NCBI RefSeq assembly: GCF_017916275.1 | Contig: NZ_JAFMST010000003.1 | Location: 310,001-374,000 of the forward strand | Length of the DNA stretch: 64,000 nucleotides | Reading direction: 5' to 3' | Origin: Rubellimicrobium arenae | GTDB lineage: Bacteria; Pseudomonadota; Alphaproteobacteria; Rhodobacterales; Rhodobacteraceae | Shown here: in pieces, positions 53,014 to 61,993 of the stretch | Numbering within the stretch: position 1 is the stretch's first letter | Layout: every line of letters begins with the position of its first letter | Notes under the pieces: model-generated | What the model was told of the DNA's origin: nothing | Database searches by the model: none | What the model saw: only the letters and a program-made list of their open reading frames with translations | Position numbers and translations under genes: made by a program

Positions 53014-54048
53014 ATGTCCCCCATCAAGTCCGACCTTGCCGCCACCGTGGGCAACACGCCCCTGATCCGGCTTCGCCATGCCTCCGAGGCGACGGGGTGC
53101 GAGATTCTGGGCAAGGCCGAGTTCATGAATCCGGGCCAGTCGGTCAAGGACCGGGCTGCCCTCTACATCATCCACGAGGCTGTTCGACGGGGTGAGCTGC
53201 GCCCCGGCGGCACCATCGTGGAGGGCACAGCCGGCAACACCGGCATCGGCCTCGCCCTGGTGGGCGCGTCCATGGGATTCAAGACGGTGATCGTCATCCC
53301 CGAGACGCAGAGCCAGGAAAAGAAGGACATGCTGCGGCTGGCGGGGGCGGACCTCGTGCAGGTTCCGGCGGCCCCTTACAAGAACCCGAACAACTACGTC
53401 CGCTATTCGGGCCGCCTGGCCGAGGAACTGGCGCGCAGCCTGCCCGAAGGCGCGATCTGGGCGAACCAGTTCGACAACCTCGCCAACCGCCAAGCGCATA
53501 TCGAAGGCACCGGCCCCGAGATCTGGGAGCAGACCGGCGGCAAGGTGGATGGAGTCGTCTGCGCGGTGGGGACCGGCGGCACCCTCGCGGGGCTGGCCAT
53601 GGCGCTGCAGCCGCGGGGCGTGAAGGTCGGGCTCGCGGACCCCGAGGGCTCGGCCCTCCACAGCTTCTACACCGACGGCACCTTCGAGATGCCGGGCAAC
53701 TCGATCACCGAAGGCATCGGCCAGAGCCGGATCACGGCCAACCTGGATGGCATCACGCCGGATTTCTCCTGGCGCATCCCGGACTCCGAGGCTCTTCCGA
53801 TCGTGTTCGACCTCCTGGAGCACGAAGGGCTGTGCCTGGGCGGCTCGTCGGGCGTCAACGTCGCGGGGGCGATCCGCATGGCGCGCGAGATGGGCCCCGG
53901 CCACACCATCGTGACGATCCTCTGCGACTACGGCACGCGCTACCAGTCCAAGCTCTGGAACCCGGAGTTCCTGCGGGAGAAGGGGCTGCCGGTGCCGCGC
54001 TGGCTGGATCGGGCTCCGGCGTCGATCCCGGGCGTCTTCGAGGACTGA
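53014..54048 (+). CDS. cysK: Cysteine synthase A
   Basis: PLP enzyme making cysteine from O-acetylserine and sulfide. 344 residues: PLP Lys in NPGQSVKDRAALYI (~39-52), the phosphate-contacting EGTAGNTGIGLA (~71-82), the glycine loop CAVGTGGTLAG, and the C-terminal GGSSGVNVAGAI. Slightly longer than E. coli CysK (323) by its C-terminal ~25 residues, as in other Alphaproteobacteria. The ATG is preceded by weak purines. The stop overlaps the next start by one base (TGATG). Confidence 0.94.
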   Translation: MSPIKSDLAATVGNTPLIRLRHASEATGCEILGKAEFMNPGQSVKDRAALYIIHEAVRRGELRPGGTIVEGTAGNTGIGLALVGASMGFKTVIVIPETQSQEKKDMLRLAGADLVQVPAAPYKNPNNYVRYSGRLAEELARSLPEGAIWANQFDNLANRQAHIEGTGPEIWEQTGGKVDGVVCAVGTGGTLAGLAMALQPRGVKVGLADPEGSALHSFYTDGTFEMPGNSITEGIGQSRITANLDGITPDFSWRIPDSEALPIVFDLLEHEGLCLGGSSGVNVAGAIRMAREMGPGHTIVTILCDYGTRYQSKLWNPEFLREKGLPVPRWLDRAPASIPGVFED

Positions 54049-56444
54049 TGCGGGGCGCAAGGGCCGTCCTGGTCGCGCTTCTGCTGGGATTCGCATCCCC
54101 GGCCGCGGCCCAGGACGAGGCGGTCAGCCCGCCCCCCGAAGCGGAGGTGGCCGAGGAAGCGTCCACCGAGGTCGCGGCGGAAACCTCGGCCGAGCTTCCC
54201 GGCCCCGATTACGCCGCCTGGGCCGAGACGGCATCGCGGGCCGAAGCCCTGTCCGAGGCGGGTCGCGGATCGAACTTCGCCCTGAGCCGCCTGCGCGAGG
54301 AGATCGTCGGCTGGCGAGACGTCTTTGCCGAAGCGCAGGCGGCCAATGCCGCGCGGATCGCCACCGTCGATGCTCAGATTGCGGCCCTGGGCGCGGCCCC
54401 CGCCGAGGGCGAGCCCGCCGAGGATCCCCGCGTCGCCGAACGGCGGGCCGCGCTTGCCGCCGATCTTGCCCGCCTGCGAGCCCCGGGGCTCCTGGCCCAG
54501 GAAGCGTATGTGCACGCCGACGGCCTAGTTGGAGAGATCGACGCGCTGTCGCGGAGCCGTCAGGCGGCGGCCCTTCTCGCCCGGAGCGCGCCCCCCCTCG
54601 ATCCCCGGATCTGGCCGGAGATGGCCGATGCCGTGGTGACGCGGGTCATCGGGCTGTCCAAGGAATTGACGACCTCGGTGCGCAGCGAGGCGCGTCGCGC
54701 CGTCTTTGCCACGAACTGGCCGCTGGCGGCGATGTTCGGGATCGTCAGCGTCGTGCTGCTGGCGCGCGGCCGCCAGTGGATCTCGAACCTTGGGGCGCAT
54801 TTTTCAGGAAGCAAGCCGCGCGGGCGGTTCCGGGGCGAACACGCGGAGAACGTCGTCCGCCTCGCTGTGTCTGTCGGTCGGGCCCTGGTGCCCCTCGGGG
54901 GGCTCCTGGCCCTCGCGGCGGGCATCGAGGCAACCGGACTGTTCGGAACCCGGGTCCTGGCCTTGGTGCGCGCCGTGCCGCTGGCGGGCGTCTGCGTCAT
55001 CGCCACCGCCTGGCTTTCGAGCCGATTCTTCGGGACCGATCGGGTCAATCCGCCGCCCTTCGACTTTCTGCCTTCCATCAAGGAGGCCAGCGGCACGCAT
55101 CTGGTGCGCGCGGGCTGGATCCTGGCCGCCGACGTCCTGATGCGGGCCTTCCTGTCGACCGGCGACATCGCCCCCGAGGTGAAGGCCGGTCTCTTGCTGC
55201 CGACCGAGATCCTGCTGGCCCTGGTCGTGTTCCAGCTCGGCCGCTGCCTCGCCCAAGCCGGGCAGCCCGCGGGATCCCCAGAGGATGAGGACGAAGGGAT
55301 CGCCTTCCGCCGCCGCATCGTCGTGGTGCTCGGACGGGCCATCCTGGGGATCGCCATCATCGCTCCCATCCTCTCGATCCTCGGGTTCCACCGGGTGGGC
55401 GGGGCGCTTCTTCTCCCCAGCGTCATCACGATGGGCCTGTTCGGGTTGCTGATCGTCCTGCAGTGGTTCTCGGCGGACCTGTATGCCCTGCTGATGCGCC
55501 GCGACACGATCCGGGATGCGCTGCTGCCCGTGCTCGTGGGGTTTGCGCTTTTCCTGCTGGCCCTTCCGCTGCTGGCCCTGATCTGGGGGGCCCGTCCCGA
55601 AGATCTCGTCGAGGCCTGGACCCGGTTCCTGGGTGGCATCACGGTCGGCGAGACGCGCCTGTCGCCCGGACAGTTCGCCACCTTCGGGCTGGTCTTCACG
55701 GCGGGCTGGTTCCTGACGCGGGTGGTTCAGGCCACCCTGCGATCGACGGTTCTGCCCAAGACGCGTCTCGATGCGGGGGCGCAGACGGCGGTCGTGTCCG
55801 GTCTGGGCTATCTGGGTATCACGCTGGCGGCGCTGCTCGCCGTCACGGTCGCCGGGCTCGATCTATCGAACCTGGCCATCGTCGCCGGGGCCCTGTCGGT
55901 CGGGATCGGCTTCGGTCTCCAGAACATCGTCCAGAACTTCGTGTCTGGCATCATCCTCCTGATCGAGCGCCCGATCAGCGAAGGCGACTGGATCGAGGTC
56001 GGGCCGCGCATGGGTTATGTGCGCGACATCTCGGTTCGGTCGACGCGGATCGAAACCTTCGACCGGACCGACGTGATCGTCCCGAACGCGGATCTTGTGT
56101 CGGGGCAAGTGGTGAACTGGACCCGGGGCAACCTTGTCGGGCGGCTGATCCTTCCGGTGTCCGTGGCCTATGGCAACGACGTCGAGCATGTGACTCAACT
56201 CCTCCGCAGCATCGCCGAAGGGCACCCGATGGTGCTTCTGGCACCGCCCCCGGCCGTCGTGCTGGCGGGCTTCGGTGCCGACATCCTGAACTTCGAGATT
56301 CGGGCCATCATCCGCGACGTGAACTTCGGCACCACGACCCGGAGCGAGATCAATCAGGAGATTGCCAAGCGCTTTCTCGAGGAGGGCATCCACACGGCGG
56401 CCACGCCAGCGCCGCCGCCACCCCCGCCCAAGCCGATCGCCTGA
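54048..56444 (+). CDS. Large MscS-type mechanosensitive channel (DUF3772-containing)
   Basis: 798 residues. A signal peptide (ARAVLVALLLGFASPAAAQ) leads to an acidic Ala/Glu region and a coiled-coil periplasmic domain (~60-200). About 10-11 membrane segments follow (~225-620). The MscS pore helix and beta domain come next: GALSVGIGFGLQNIVQNFVSGIILLIERPISEGDWIEVG and IVPNADLVSGQVVNWT. A soluble C-terminal cage and a Pro-rich tail (PPPPPPKP) end the protein. It resembles the MscK/YbdG-like long family for osmotic relief. Start coupled to cysK by TGATG. Confidence 0.88.
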   Translation: MRGARAVLVALLLGFASPAAAQDEAVSPPPEAEVAEEASTEVAAETSAELPGPDYAAWAETASRAEALSEAGRGSNFALSRLREEIVGWRDVFAEAQAANAARIATVDAQIAALGAAPAEGEPAEDPRVAERRAALAADLARLRAPGLLAQEAYVHADGLVGEIDALSRSRQAAALLARSAPPLDPRIWPEMADAVVTRVIGLSKELTTSVRSEARRAVFATNWPLAAMFGIVSVVLLARGRQWISNLGAHFSGSKPRGRFRGEHAENVVRLAVSVGRALVPLGGLLALAAGIEATGLFGTRVLALVRAVPLAGVCVIATAWLSSRFFGTDRVNPPPFDFLPSIKEASGTHLVRAGWILAADVLMRAFLSTGDIAPEVKAGLLLPTEILLALVVFQLGRCLAQAGQPAGSPEDEDEGIAFRRRIVVVLGRAILGIAIIAPILSILGFHRVGGALLLPSVITMGLFGLLIVLQWFSADLYALLMRRDTIRDALLPVLVGFALFLLALPLLALIWGARPEDLVEAWTRFLGGITVGETRLSPGQFATFGLVFTAGWFLTRVVQATLRSTVLPKTRLDAGAQTAVVSGLGYLGITLAALLAVTVAGLDLSNLAIVAGALSVGIGFGLQNIVQNFVSGIILLIERPISEGDWIEVGPRMGYVRDISVRSTRIETFDRTDVIVPNADLVSGQVVNWTRGNLVGRLILPVSVAYGNDVEHVTQLLRSIAEGHPMVLLAPPPAVVLAGFGADILNFEIRAIIRDVNFGTTTRSEINQEIAKRFLEEGIHTAATPAPPPPPPKPIA

Positions 56445-56513
56445 GGCGGAACCGGGCCGCGCCGCCCCAACATCGTCAGCGACAGACCTTCAGGGCGCCG
56501 GGGGCTGGACTCC

Positions 56514-57056
56514 CTAAGCGAGTTCTTTCGGCCCTATGCATGCGACAAGGGGGCCGGACAGGTCCGACGCCGACCTGATCTGGCGAGTCGTGGCCGCTCG
56601 CCGTGCAGCGGCCGCAAGGGCCAGGAGACCCGCAGCAGCCGTGTAGGCCGTTGCAGGAAGCGGGACCGGAGCAGGATTGGACGGCAGAGGGACCGAGGGC
56701 GAGCTGAAGGCAAGCTGCGACACGCTCGAGGGGAGGGCCTGCTCGGAGTCGACTAGGCCAAGGCGGTCGGCCAACGAGGCCTGCCTGTCGCACCAGGCGC
56801 GGTTGAGGCCGGCCATCTGCTCGGCCGAGTCGGGCGAAAGCAGCGGATCGATCAGCATCGCCCGGTCGGCGAGGTCATCCAAATGAACGCACGGATCGGT
56901 CGGGATTCCCCCTGCCTGAACCGGACCAGCCAAAAGAGCCAGCAGCAGCACCGTGGCGATTGGGCCCAGTCGGTCGGCGTCGCTCCGACCGTGCTCCGTC
57001 CTACCGAGGGCGAGCGAACCGGGGGCAGTCCGTCCCGCCTCATCCATCCTGCACAT
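56514..57056 (-). CDS. Small secreted protein with VPLPA-type C-terminal sorting-like signal
   Basis: 180 residues. An N-terminal hydrophobic signal (TVLLLALLAGPVQA) begins at ~35 after a polar leader, so the true start may be internal. The middle has two cysteines (C56, C89) in a helical, acidic domain I do not recognise. Near the C-terminus, APVPLPAT (~129-136) is followed by a 15-residue hydrophobic Ala/Leu stretch and then ARRAATTR, the tripartite pattern of VPLPA/PEP-CTERM exosortase substrates. About 20 further residues follow, which is atypical. No exosortase gene is visible nearby. Confidence 0.55.
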   Translation of the reverse strand: MCRMDEAGRTAPGSLALGRTEHGRSDADRLGPIATVLLLALLAGPVQAGGIPTDPCVHLDDLADRAMLIDPLLSPDSAEQMAGLNRAWCDRQASLADRLGLVDSEQALPSSVSQLAFSSPSVPLPSNPAPVPLPATAYTAAAGLLALAAAARRAATTRQIRSASDLSGPLVACIGPKELA

Positions 57057-57272
57057 TTGATCAGCTTCCTAGCAGGAAACCAGGCTGGTGAGGCATGGAC
57101 CCTGCTGAGTCTCGTTACCTATGCAGCAAGACTACGCCTTCCGGCTGATCCGGCCAATCCGTCCCAGCCCCGGCATTGCGGCGGCGGCGGGGCGGCCATG
57201 ACCTGACCGCAAGATGCGGCCCGCCCCCGATCCATTCAGGTCCCGGGTCAGTCTATTGTCCTTGGGGCCGCC

Positions 57273-58283
57273 TTACGGGCCCGGAGGAGGTCCGCAGCTG
57301 TCCCCCAGAACCAGGGTCGGCTGGAACACCACATGCCGCGGTTCCTCGTTCGTGCGCCGGTGGATGCGGTCGATCAGAAGCCGCACGGCCTCGTTGACCA
57401 TGTCCGTGGCGGGATGCTCGGTGCGGGTCAGGCGGGGGCGGAACACACGGCTTCCCGGGATGGTGTCGGTGGAGGCGATCGAGACGTCGGCCGGGCAGCG
57501 CAGGCCAAGATCTGCCAAGGCCCGCAGCACGCCCAGGGCCATGACCCCGTTGGCCACGTAAAGCCCGGTGGGTCGGTCCGCGCGCGCAAGCATGTCGCGC
57601 GCCTGGGCGTATGCGACCTCTTCCCGGAACTCGCCGCTGCGCAGATGCTCCGGCCGCAGGCTGAGTCCCCGGGCGGCAAGGGCCTCCATCATGCCGGTCC
57701 GTCGCGCGCGTCCGGTCGAGAGGTGATCGGGGCCGGTGATTGCTCCGATCCGGACATGCCCAAGGTCGGCCAGGTAGTTGGTGACGTCCGCCGCCGCCTG
57801 ACGGTTGTCGAGCGTCACCGTGTCGAGGCTCAGCCCTTCGACGGACCGACCGAACAGAACCACGGGTCGGCCCTTGGCCAGGCCGGAACGGGCATAGCGC
57901 TTCGGGTCGTCGGCGGGAACAAAGATCAGGCCGTCGCATGAAAGGCGCGCGACCCGGTCCAGGATGCGCCGTTCGTTCTCGGGCGTTTCGTCGCTGTTGA
58001 AGACGACGAGCGATCGGTCCCGCGCACCGACCGCAGCCTCGGCCGCGCAGACGATCCGGGCGTAGAAGGGACTGGCCAGGTCGGCCACCACCAGCGCGAC
58101 GAGGCCGCTTGCCCCGCGCTTGAGGCTGCGGGCGGCCTGGGACGGCGCATAGTCCAGCGTCGCGATGGCAGCTTCGACCCGGGCCTTGAGGGTGGGGCTC
58201 ACATAGGCTGTGCCATTCAGCACGGCCGAGACGGTTGCCGTCGAAACCCGCGCCGCCTTTGCCACGTCCTTGATCGTCGTCAT
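57273..58283 (-). CDS. LacI-family transcriptional repressor
   Basis: 336 residues. The N-terminal LacI helix-turn-helix is TTIKDVAKAARVSTATVSAVLNGTAYVSPTLKARVEAAIATLDYAPS with the hinge QAARSLKRG. The periplasmic-binding-protein-like effector domain has LVALVVADLASPFYARIV, GLIFVPAD, VTLDNRQAAADVTNYLADLGHVRIGAITGP and DVSIASTDTIPGSRVFRPRLTR. It is divergent from a ribose-type ABC transporter operon with LacI-like dyads between them, so it most likely represses that operon and itself until the transported ligand binds. Confidence 0.92.
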   Translation of the reverse strand: MTTIKDVAKAARVSTATVSAVLNGTAYVSPTLKARVEAAIATLDYAPSQAARSLKRGASGLVALVVADLASPFYARIVCAAEAAVGARDRSLVVFNSDETPENERRILDRVARLSCDGLIFVPADDPKRYARSGLAKGRPVVLFGRSVEGLSLDTVTLDNRQAAADVTNYLADLGHVRIGAITGPDHLSTGRARRTGMMEALAARGLSLRPEHLRSGEFREEVAYAQARDMLARADRPTGLYVANGVMALGVLRALADLGLRCPADVSIASTDTIPGSRVFRPRLTRTEHPATDMVNEAVRLLIDRIHRRTNEEPRHVVFQPTLVLGDSCGPPPGP

Positions 58284-58289
58284 CGGTCC

Positions 58290-58309
58290 TCAGCGAAACG
58301 CTTCGCTGA
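58290..58309. promoter_or_regulatory. Perfect LacI-type operator
   Basis: Arms TCAGCGAA and TTCGCTGA flank ACGC, an 8+4+8 perfect dyad just upstream of the lacI-type gene start and on its leader side. The core GAAACGCTTC has the CG-centred pattern of LacI-family operators. Confidence 0.75.
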
Positions 58310-58323
58310 AGCTATGCGGAATT

Positions 58324-58343
58324 TTCTCATGCTGCAATGAGAA
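58324..58343. promoter_or_regulatory. Second inverted repeat in the regulator/transporter intergenic region
   Basis: TTCTCAT and ATGAGAA form a perfect 7+6+7 dyad unlike the two LacI-type sites. It may bind another regulator or form part of a promoter or hairpin. Confidence 0.4.
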
Positions 58344-58378
58344 CGGCGCTTGAAAGCCGGCTAGATATGCGGAAGCTT

Positions 58379-58394
58379 GGCGAAACGGTTAGCC
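58379..58394. promoter_or_regulatory. Imperfect LacI-type operator near the transporter operon
   Basis: GGCGAAACGGTTAGCC is a 16-base imperfect dyad sharing the GCGAAACG core with the operator at 58290. It lies about 50 bases upstream of the binding-protein gene start. Confidence 0.6.
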
Positions 58395-58443
58395 AACCCG
58401 CCGGATCGAGCGGGGTGCACCGGAGCCACTGGGGAGGATGAAC

Positions 58444-59388
58444 ATGACGCGCACTCGACTGACGCTTGCGGTGGTGACCGGAATGGCCGCCGCCCAGGCC
58501 GCCGCCGCACAGGACGCGCCGCTCGTGGGGATCGTTTCGATCTCGGCGACCGAGGCCAACAACGTCCGTTACATCCAGGGCGCGACAGCCGCGGCCGAGG
58601 AACTCGGATGGCAGGTCTCGGTGATCGACGCCGCAGGAAGCGCCGATCAGGCCAATTCGGCCATCCAGAACTTCGCCCAGCTTGGCGCGACCGCGATCGT
58701 GGACATGGTCTTTCCGTTCTCGTCCATCGGGGCGGGGCTGGACGCCGCCTCGCAGGCCGGCATCCCGGTCGTGACCTGGGGCGGAGGACTGGGCAGCACG
58801 GTCGCCGCCACGAACGGATCGGGCGGACCGATGGCCGAGCCGGTGATCCAGGAGATGCTGGACGCCATGCCGGACGGCGGCAGCGTCCTTGCCCTGACCT
58901 ACCGGACCGGCGAAGTCTGCCGGAACCGCGAGGCGGTGCTGGACCAGATGCTGAGCGGGCGCAGCGACATCGAGGTCACCAAGAACGAGGTCCGGATTCC
59001 CGGCTTCTTCGAGGATGGCGCCCAATACGCCAATGCCTGGCTCGCCTCGCATCCTCCGGGGGACGGCGCGCTGGCGATCTGGGGTTGCTGGGACGATCCG
59101 GCGATCGGCGCCATCGGCACGCTGCGGCAGCAGGGACGCGATGATGTCCGGGTCTATGGCGTGAACGGCAACGCACAGGCGCTGGAGAACATCCGCAACG
59201 GGCACATGGACGCGACGGCCTGGCAGGACAGCTACTCCGAAGGCTACAACATGGTGAAGCTGCTCGAGGACATCGTCGCGGCCGGGGATAACTGGACCCC
59301 GCGGGCCGAGGAGGTGCCGGCCGTGCTGGTAAATGCCGGCAACGTCGAGGACTTCCTTGCCGAGCACCCCGAGGCGCTGGGCCAGTGA
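58444..59388 (+). CDS. Ribose-type ABC transporter substrate-binding protein
   Basis: 314 residues of the periplasmic-binding type 4 (RbsB-like) family. Signal peptide TRTRLTLAVVTGMAAAQAAAAQ, then LVGIVSISATEANNVRYIQGATAAAEELGW, GSADQANSAIQNFAQLGATAIVDMVFPFS, WGCWDDPAIGAIGTLRQQGRDDVRVYGVNG. The second ATG at 58444 is chosen because GGGGAGG lies 6 bases before it, while the ATG at 58438 abuts that site. The ligand is unknown; the family binds sugars, polyols and AI-2-type molecules. First gene of a four-gene operon. Confidence 0.9.
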   Translation: MTRTRLTLAVVTGMAAAQAAAAQDAPLVGIVSISATEANNVRYIQGATAAAEELGWQVSVIDAAGSADQANSAIQNFAQLGATAIVDMVFPFSSIGAGLDAASQAGIPVVTWGGGLGSTVAATNGSGGPMAEPVIQEMLDAMPDGGSVLALTYRTGEVCRNREAVLDQMLSGRSDIEVTKNEVRIPGFFEDGAQYANAWLASHPPGDGALAIWGCWDDPAIGAIGTLRQQGRDDVRVYGVNGNAQALENIRNGHMDATAWQDSYSEGYNMVKLLEDIVAAGDNWTPRAEEVPAVLVNAGNVEDFLAEHPEALGQ

Positions 59389-59401
59389 GGACCGGCGTCC
59401 C

Positions 59402-60976
59402 GTGCAGATGAGCGCCATGGAAGTCGGGCAGGGGCGGCGGGCCGTCCCGCCCCTGCTGGCGGTGTCCGGCCTCGCCAAGGCCTATGGCGGCGCGCGGGCG
59501 CTTTCCAGAGCATCCCTCGAGATTGGCCCCGGCGAAGTGCATGGCCTCGTCGGCGCGAACGGTGCGGGCAAGTCCACCTTCATCAAGTGCCTGGCCGGTC
59601 TGACCCGGCCCGATTCCGGCACCATCGAGATCGATGGCCAGCCGGTCGGGCCGCTGACCCCCCAGGCCGCGGGCGACCTCGGGATGAGCTTCATCCATCA
59701 GGAGCTCGCCTTCGTGCCCGGCATGACCGTTCTCCAGAACATCATGCTGGGGCTGCCCAAGAAGACGCGGTGGGGCATGGTGGACTGGGCCGCGATCGCC
59801 CGCGACGTGGCCCCGGTCGCGGCACGGACAGGGATCACGGCGCCGCTGTCCGCCAACGTGAAGGGCCTGTCCATCGCCGAGAACTGGCTCATCAACATTT
59901 GCCGGGCCCAGATGAGGCGGGCCAGGCTGATCGTCATGGACGAGCCCACGGCGTCGCTGTCCGCCAAGGAAGCGGGCGCCCTGTTCCAGGCCATCCGCGA
60001 CCTGTCCTCGGCGGGCGTGGCGGTTCTTTATGTCTCGCACCGTCTGGACGAGATCCTGGACCTGTGCGCTCGGGTCACGGTGTTTCGCGACGGGCAGAGC
60101 GTGGCCGAACTGTCCGGTGCCACGCTGACGCGCCGCAACCTCATCGACCAGATCGTCGGCGGGCGCCGCGCCGAAGCCGCGGCCAAGGTGGACCACACCC
60201 GACCGCAGGTGGTGCTGTCCGTGCGCAACCTGGCCCGCCCGCCGCGGGTCCATGGGGTCAGCTTCGACCTCCGCGCGGGCGAGGTGCTGGGCATCGGCGG
60301 CCTTGTCGGCGCCGGGCGGACCGAGCTGGCCCGGCTGATCTTCGGGGCCGACATGGCTCTGGCGGGCGAGATGCGGCTCAACGGGACCTCTTATGCCCCA
60401 CGCTCGCCCGCGGCGGCGGTCAAGGCCGGAGTGGGGCTCGTCCCGGAGGAGCGGCGCGCCGAGGCGCTGGTCCTGCCCAAGAGCGTGGCCTTCAACCTGC
60501 AGATCGCCAATCTCGCCAAGGTGGTCCATGGCCGGGCGCTGCCCTTCGTCAGCACTCGCCGGCGCGAGGCGATGGCCCTTCGCATCATCCGCGACCTGGC
60601 CGTCAAAGTCCCAACCTCCGGCACGCCGGTCGAGCGGCTGAGCGGCGGCAACCAGCAGAAGGTGGTCATCGGCCGTTGGCTCCTGCGCGCGCCCGGGGTG
60701 CTGATCCTGGACGAGCCGACGCGCGGCGTGGACATCGGGGCGCGCGCCGAGATCCATCGCTTGATCCGCGATCTGGCCGCCAGCGGGACCGCCATCATCG
60801 TGATCTCGTCCGAGCCGGACGAACTGCCCGACCTTGCCGACCGGGTGCTGGTCATGGCCGAGGGGCGCGTCGTGCGCGAGCTCACCGGCTCCGGGATCAC
60901 GCGGCAGGCCATCGTCGCCGCGAGCTATGCCGGACAGGCCGACCATTCCGAAGCCCGCAACGGAGACCCGACATGA
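59402..60976 (+). CDS. Ribose-type ABC transporter ATP-binding protein
   Basis: 524 residues with two ABC domains as in RbsA/XylG. The first has Walker A GANGAGKST, a Walker B region LIVMDEPTAS and a degenerate signature (LSIAENWLINICRAQ). The second has an altered Walker A (GGLVGAGRTE), signature LSGGNQQKVVIGRWL and Walker B VLILDEPTRGVDI. This one-active-site asymmetry is usual for the class. GTG 59402 has AGGA ten bases upstream; the ATG at 59408 is the alternative. It overlaps the permease start by 4 bases. Confidence 0.91.
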   Translation: MQMSAMEVGQGRRAVPPLLAVSGLAKAYGGARALSRASLEIGPGEVHGLVGANGAGKSTFIKCLAGLTRPDSGTIEIDGQPVGPLTPQAAGDLGMSFIHQELAFVPGMTVLQNIMLGLPKKTRWGMVDWAAIARDVAPVAARTGITAPLSANVKGLSIAENWLINICRAQMRRARLIVMDEPTASLSAKEAGALFQAIRDLSSAGVAVLYVSHRLDEILDLCARVTVFRDGQSVAELSGATLTRRNLIDQIVGGRRAEAAAKVDHTRPQVVLSVRNLARPPRVHGVSFDLRAGEVLGIGGLVGAGRTELARLIFGADMALAGEMRLNGTSYAPRSPAAAVKAGVGLVPEERRAEALVLPKSVAFNLQIANLAKVVHGRALPFVSTRRREAMALRIIRDLAVKVPTSGTPVERLSGGNQQKVVIGRWLLRAPGVLILDEPTRGVDIGARAEIHRLIRDLAASGTAIIVISSEPDELPDLADRVLVMAEGRVVRELTGSGITRQAIVAASYAGQADHSEARNGDPT

Positions 60977-61968
60977 CCGACGCCACCGTCCGTCCACGCC
61001 TCCTGTCCCCCAGGACCAAGGTCTGGCTGGGCACCTTTGCGCGATGGGGCACGATCCTCGGCCTCGCCGCGATGATCCTGGCCTTCGCCTGGCTGTCTCC
61101 GCGGGCCTTTCCGACGGTGCTGAACTTCACCAACGTCCTGAACCAGGCGTCTCTCACCATGATCATCGCGGGCGGGCTGACCGTGGCTGTTCTGGTGGGC
61201 GAGCTGGACCTGTCCATCGGCTTCGCGGCAAGCCTGCATGGCGTGCTGGTGACGGGGCTGATCGTGGCCAGCGGCCTGCCCATTCCGCTGGCGGTGGTCC
61301 TGATCCTGGCGGCGGGCGCGCTGGTGGGCCTCGTGAACGGCCTGATCGTCACCAAGATGAAGGTGAATTCGGTCATCGCCACGCTGGGCGTCGGGACGGT
61401 GCTGACCGGCCTCAGCTTTGCCTACTCGTCCGGGGTGCCGATCGTGTCGGGGGTGCCCGAGGCCTTTCTCCAGATCTCCCTCGGGCGCTGGCTGTTCGGC
61501 ATCCCCAACAACATCGTGCTGATGGTCCTCGTGCTCGGGGGGCTTTGGCTGCTCGTGGAGCGCACCGCCCTCGGTCAGGAGATCCAGGCGGTCGGGGGCA
61601 ACCCTGCTGCCGCCCGCCTGGCCGGCATCGACATCGACCGCATCAAGATCATCGGCTTCGTGATCTCCGGGGTCTGCGCGGCGCTGGTCGGCATCCTTCT
61701 CGCCTCGCGGCTGGGCAGCGGGACGACGAGCGCGGCCGACAGCTATCTCCTGACCGCCTTCGCCTCGGTCTTCCTGGGATCGGCGACCCTGCGCGACGGC
61801 GAATTTCACATCCTGGGCACGCTGGTCGGCGCGTTGATCATCGCCTTCGGCTTCAATGGCCTCAACATCTTCGGCGCGCCGACCTGGTCCCAGTACGTCT
61901 TTCAGGGCTCGATCCTGATCATCGCCGTCGGGTTGTCGAGCCTGGGACGGCATCTCGCTGAAAGCTGA
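60973..61968 (+). CDS. Ribose-type ABC transporter permease
   Basis: 331 residues, about 8-10 transmembrane helices (e.g. GTILGLAAMILAFAWLS, SLTMIIAGGLTVAVLV, ILAAGALVGLVNGLIV, FVISGVCAALVGILLAS, LVGALIIAFGFNGLNIF). The RbsC/BPD_transp_2 signatures GGLTVAVLVGELDLSIGFAASL and AVGGNPAAARLAGIDIDRIK are clear. Only one permease gene is present, so it probably forms a homodimer. The start overlaps the ATPase stop (ATGA). 25 bases separate it from the lactonase gene. Confidence 0.92.
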   Translation: MTDATVRPRLLSPRTKVWLGTFARWGTILGLAAMILAFAWLSPRAFPTVLNFTNVLNQASLTMIIAGGLTVAVLVGELDLSIGFAASLHGVLVTGLIVASGLPIPLAVVLILAAGALVGLVNGLIVTKMKVNSVIATLGVGTVLTGLSFAYSSGVPIVSGVPEAFLQISLGRWLFGIPNNIVLMVLVLGGLWLLVERTALGQEIQAVGGNPAAARLAGIDIDRIKIIGFVISGVCAALVGILLASRLGSGTTSAADSYLLTAFASVFLGSATLRDGEFHILGTLVGALIIAFGFNGLNIFGAPTWSQYVFQGSILIIAVGLSSLGRHLAES

Positions 61969-61993
61969 CACGATTCGTCGAAAGGAGCCGCAC

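Noticed and set aside
51979-54096. 705-residue minus-strand open frame across the TrgB-like and cysK genes
   Set aside because: Antisense shadow: high GC keeps the opposite strand free of stops, and the plus strand carries two motif-complete genes. The antisense product has no recognisable domain.
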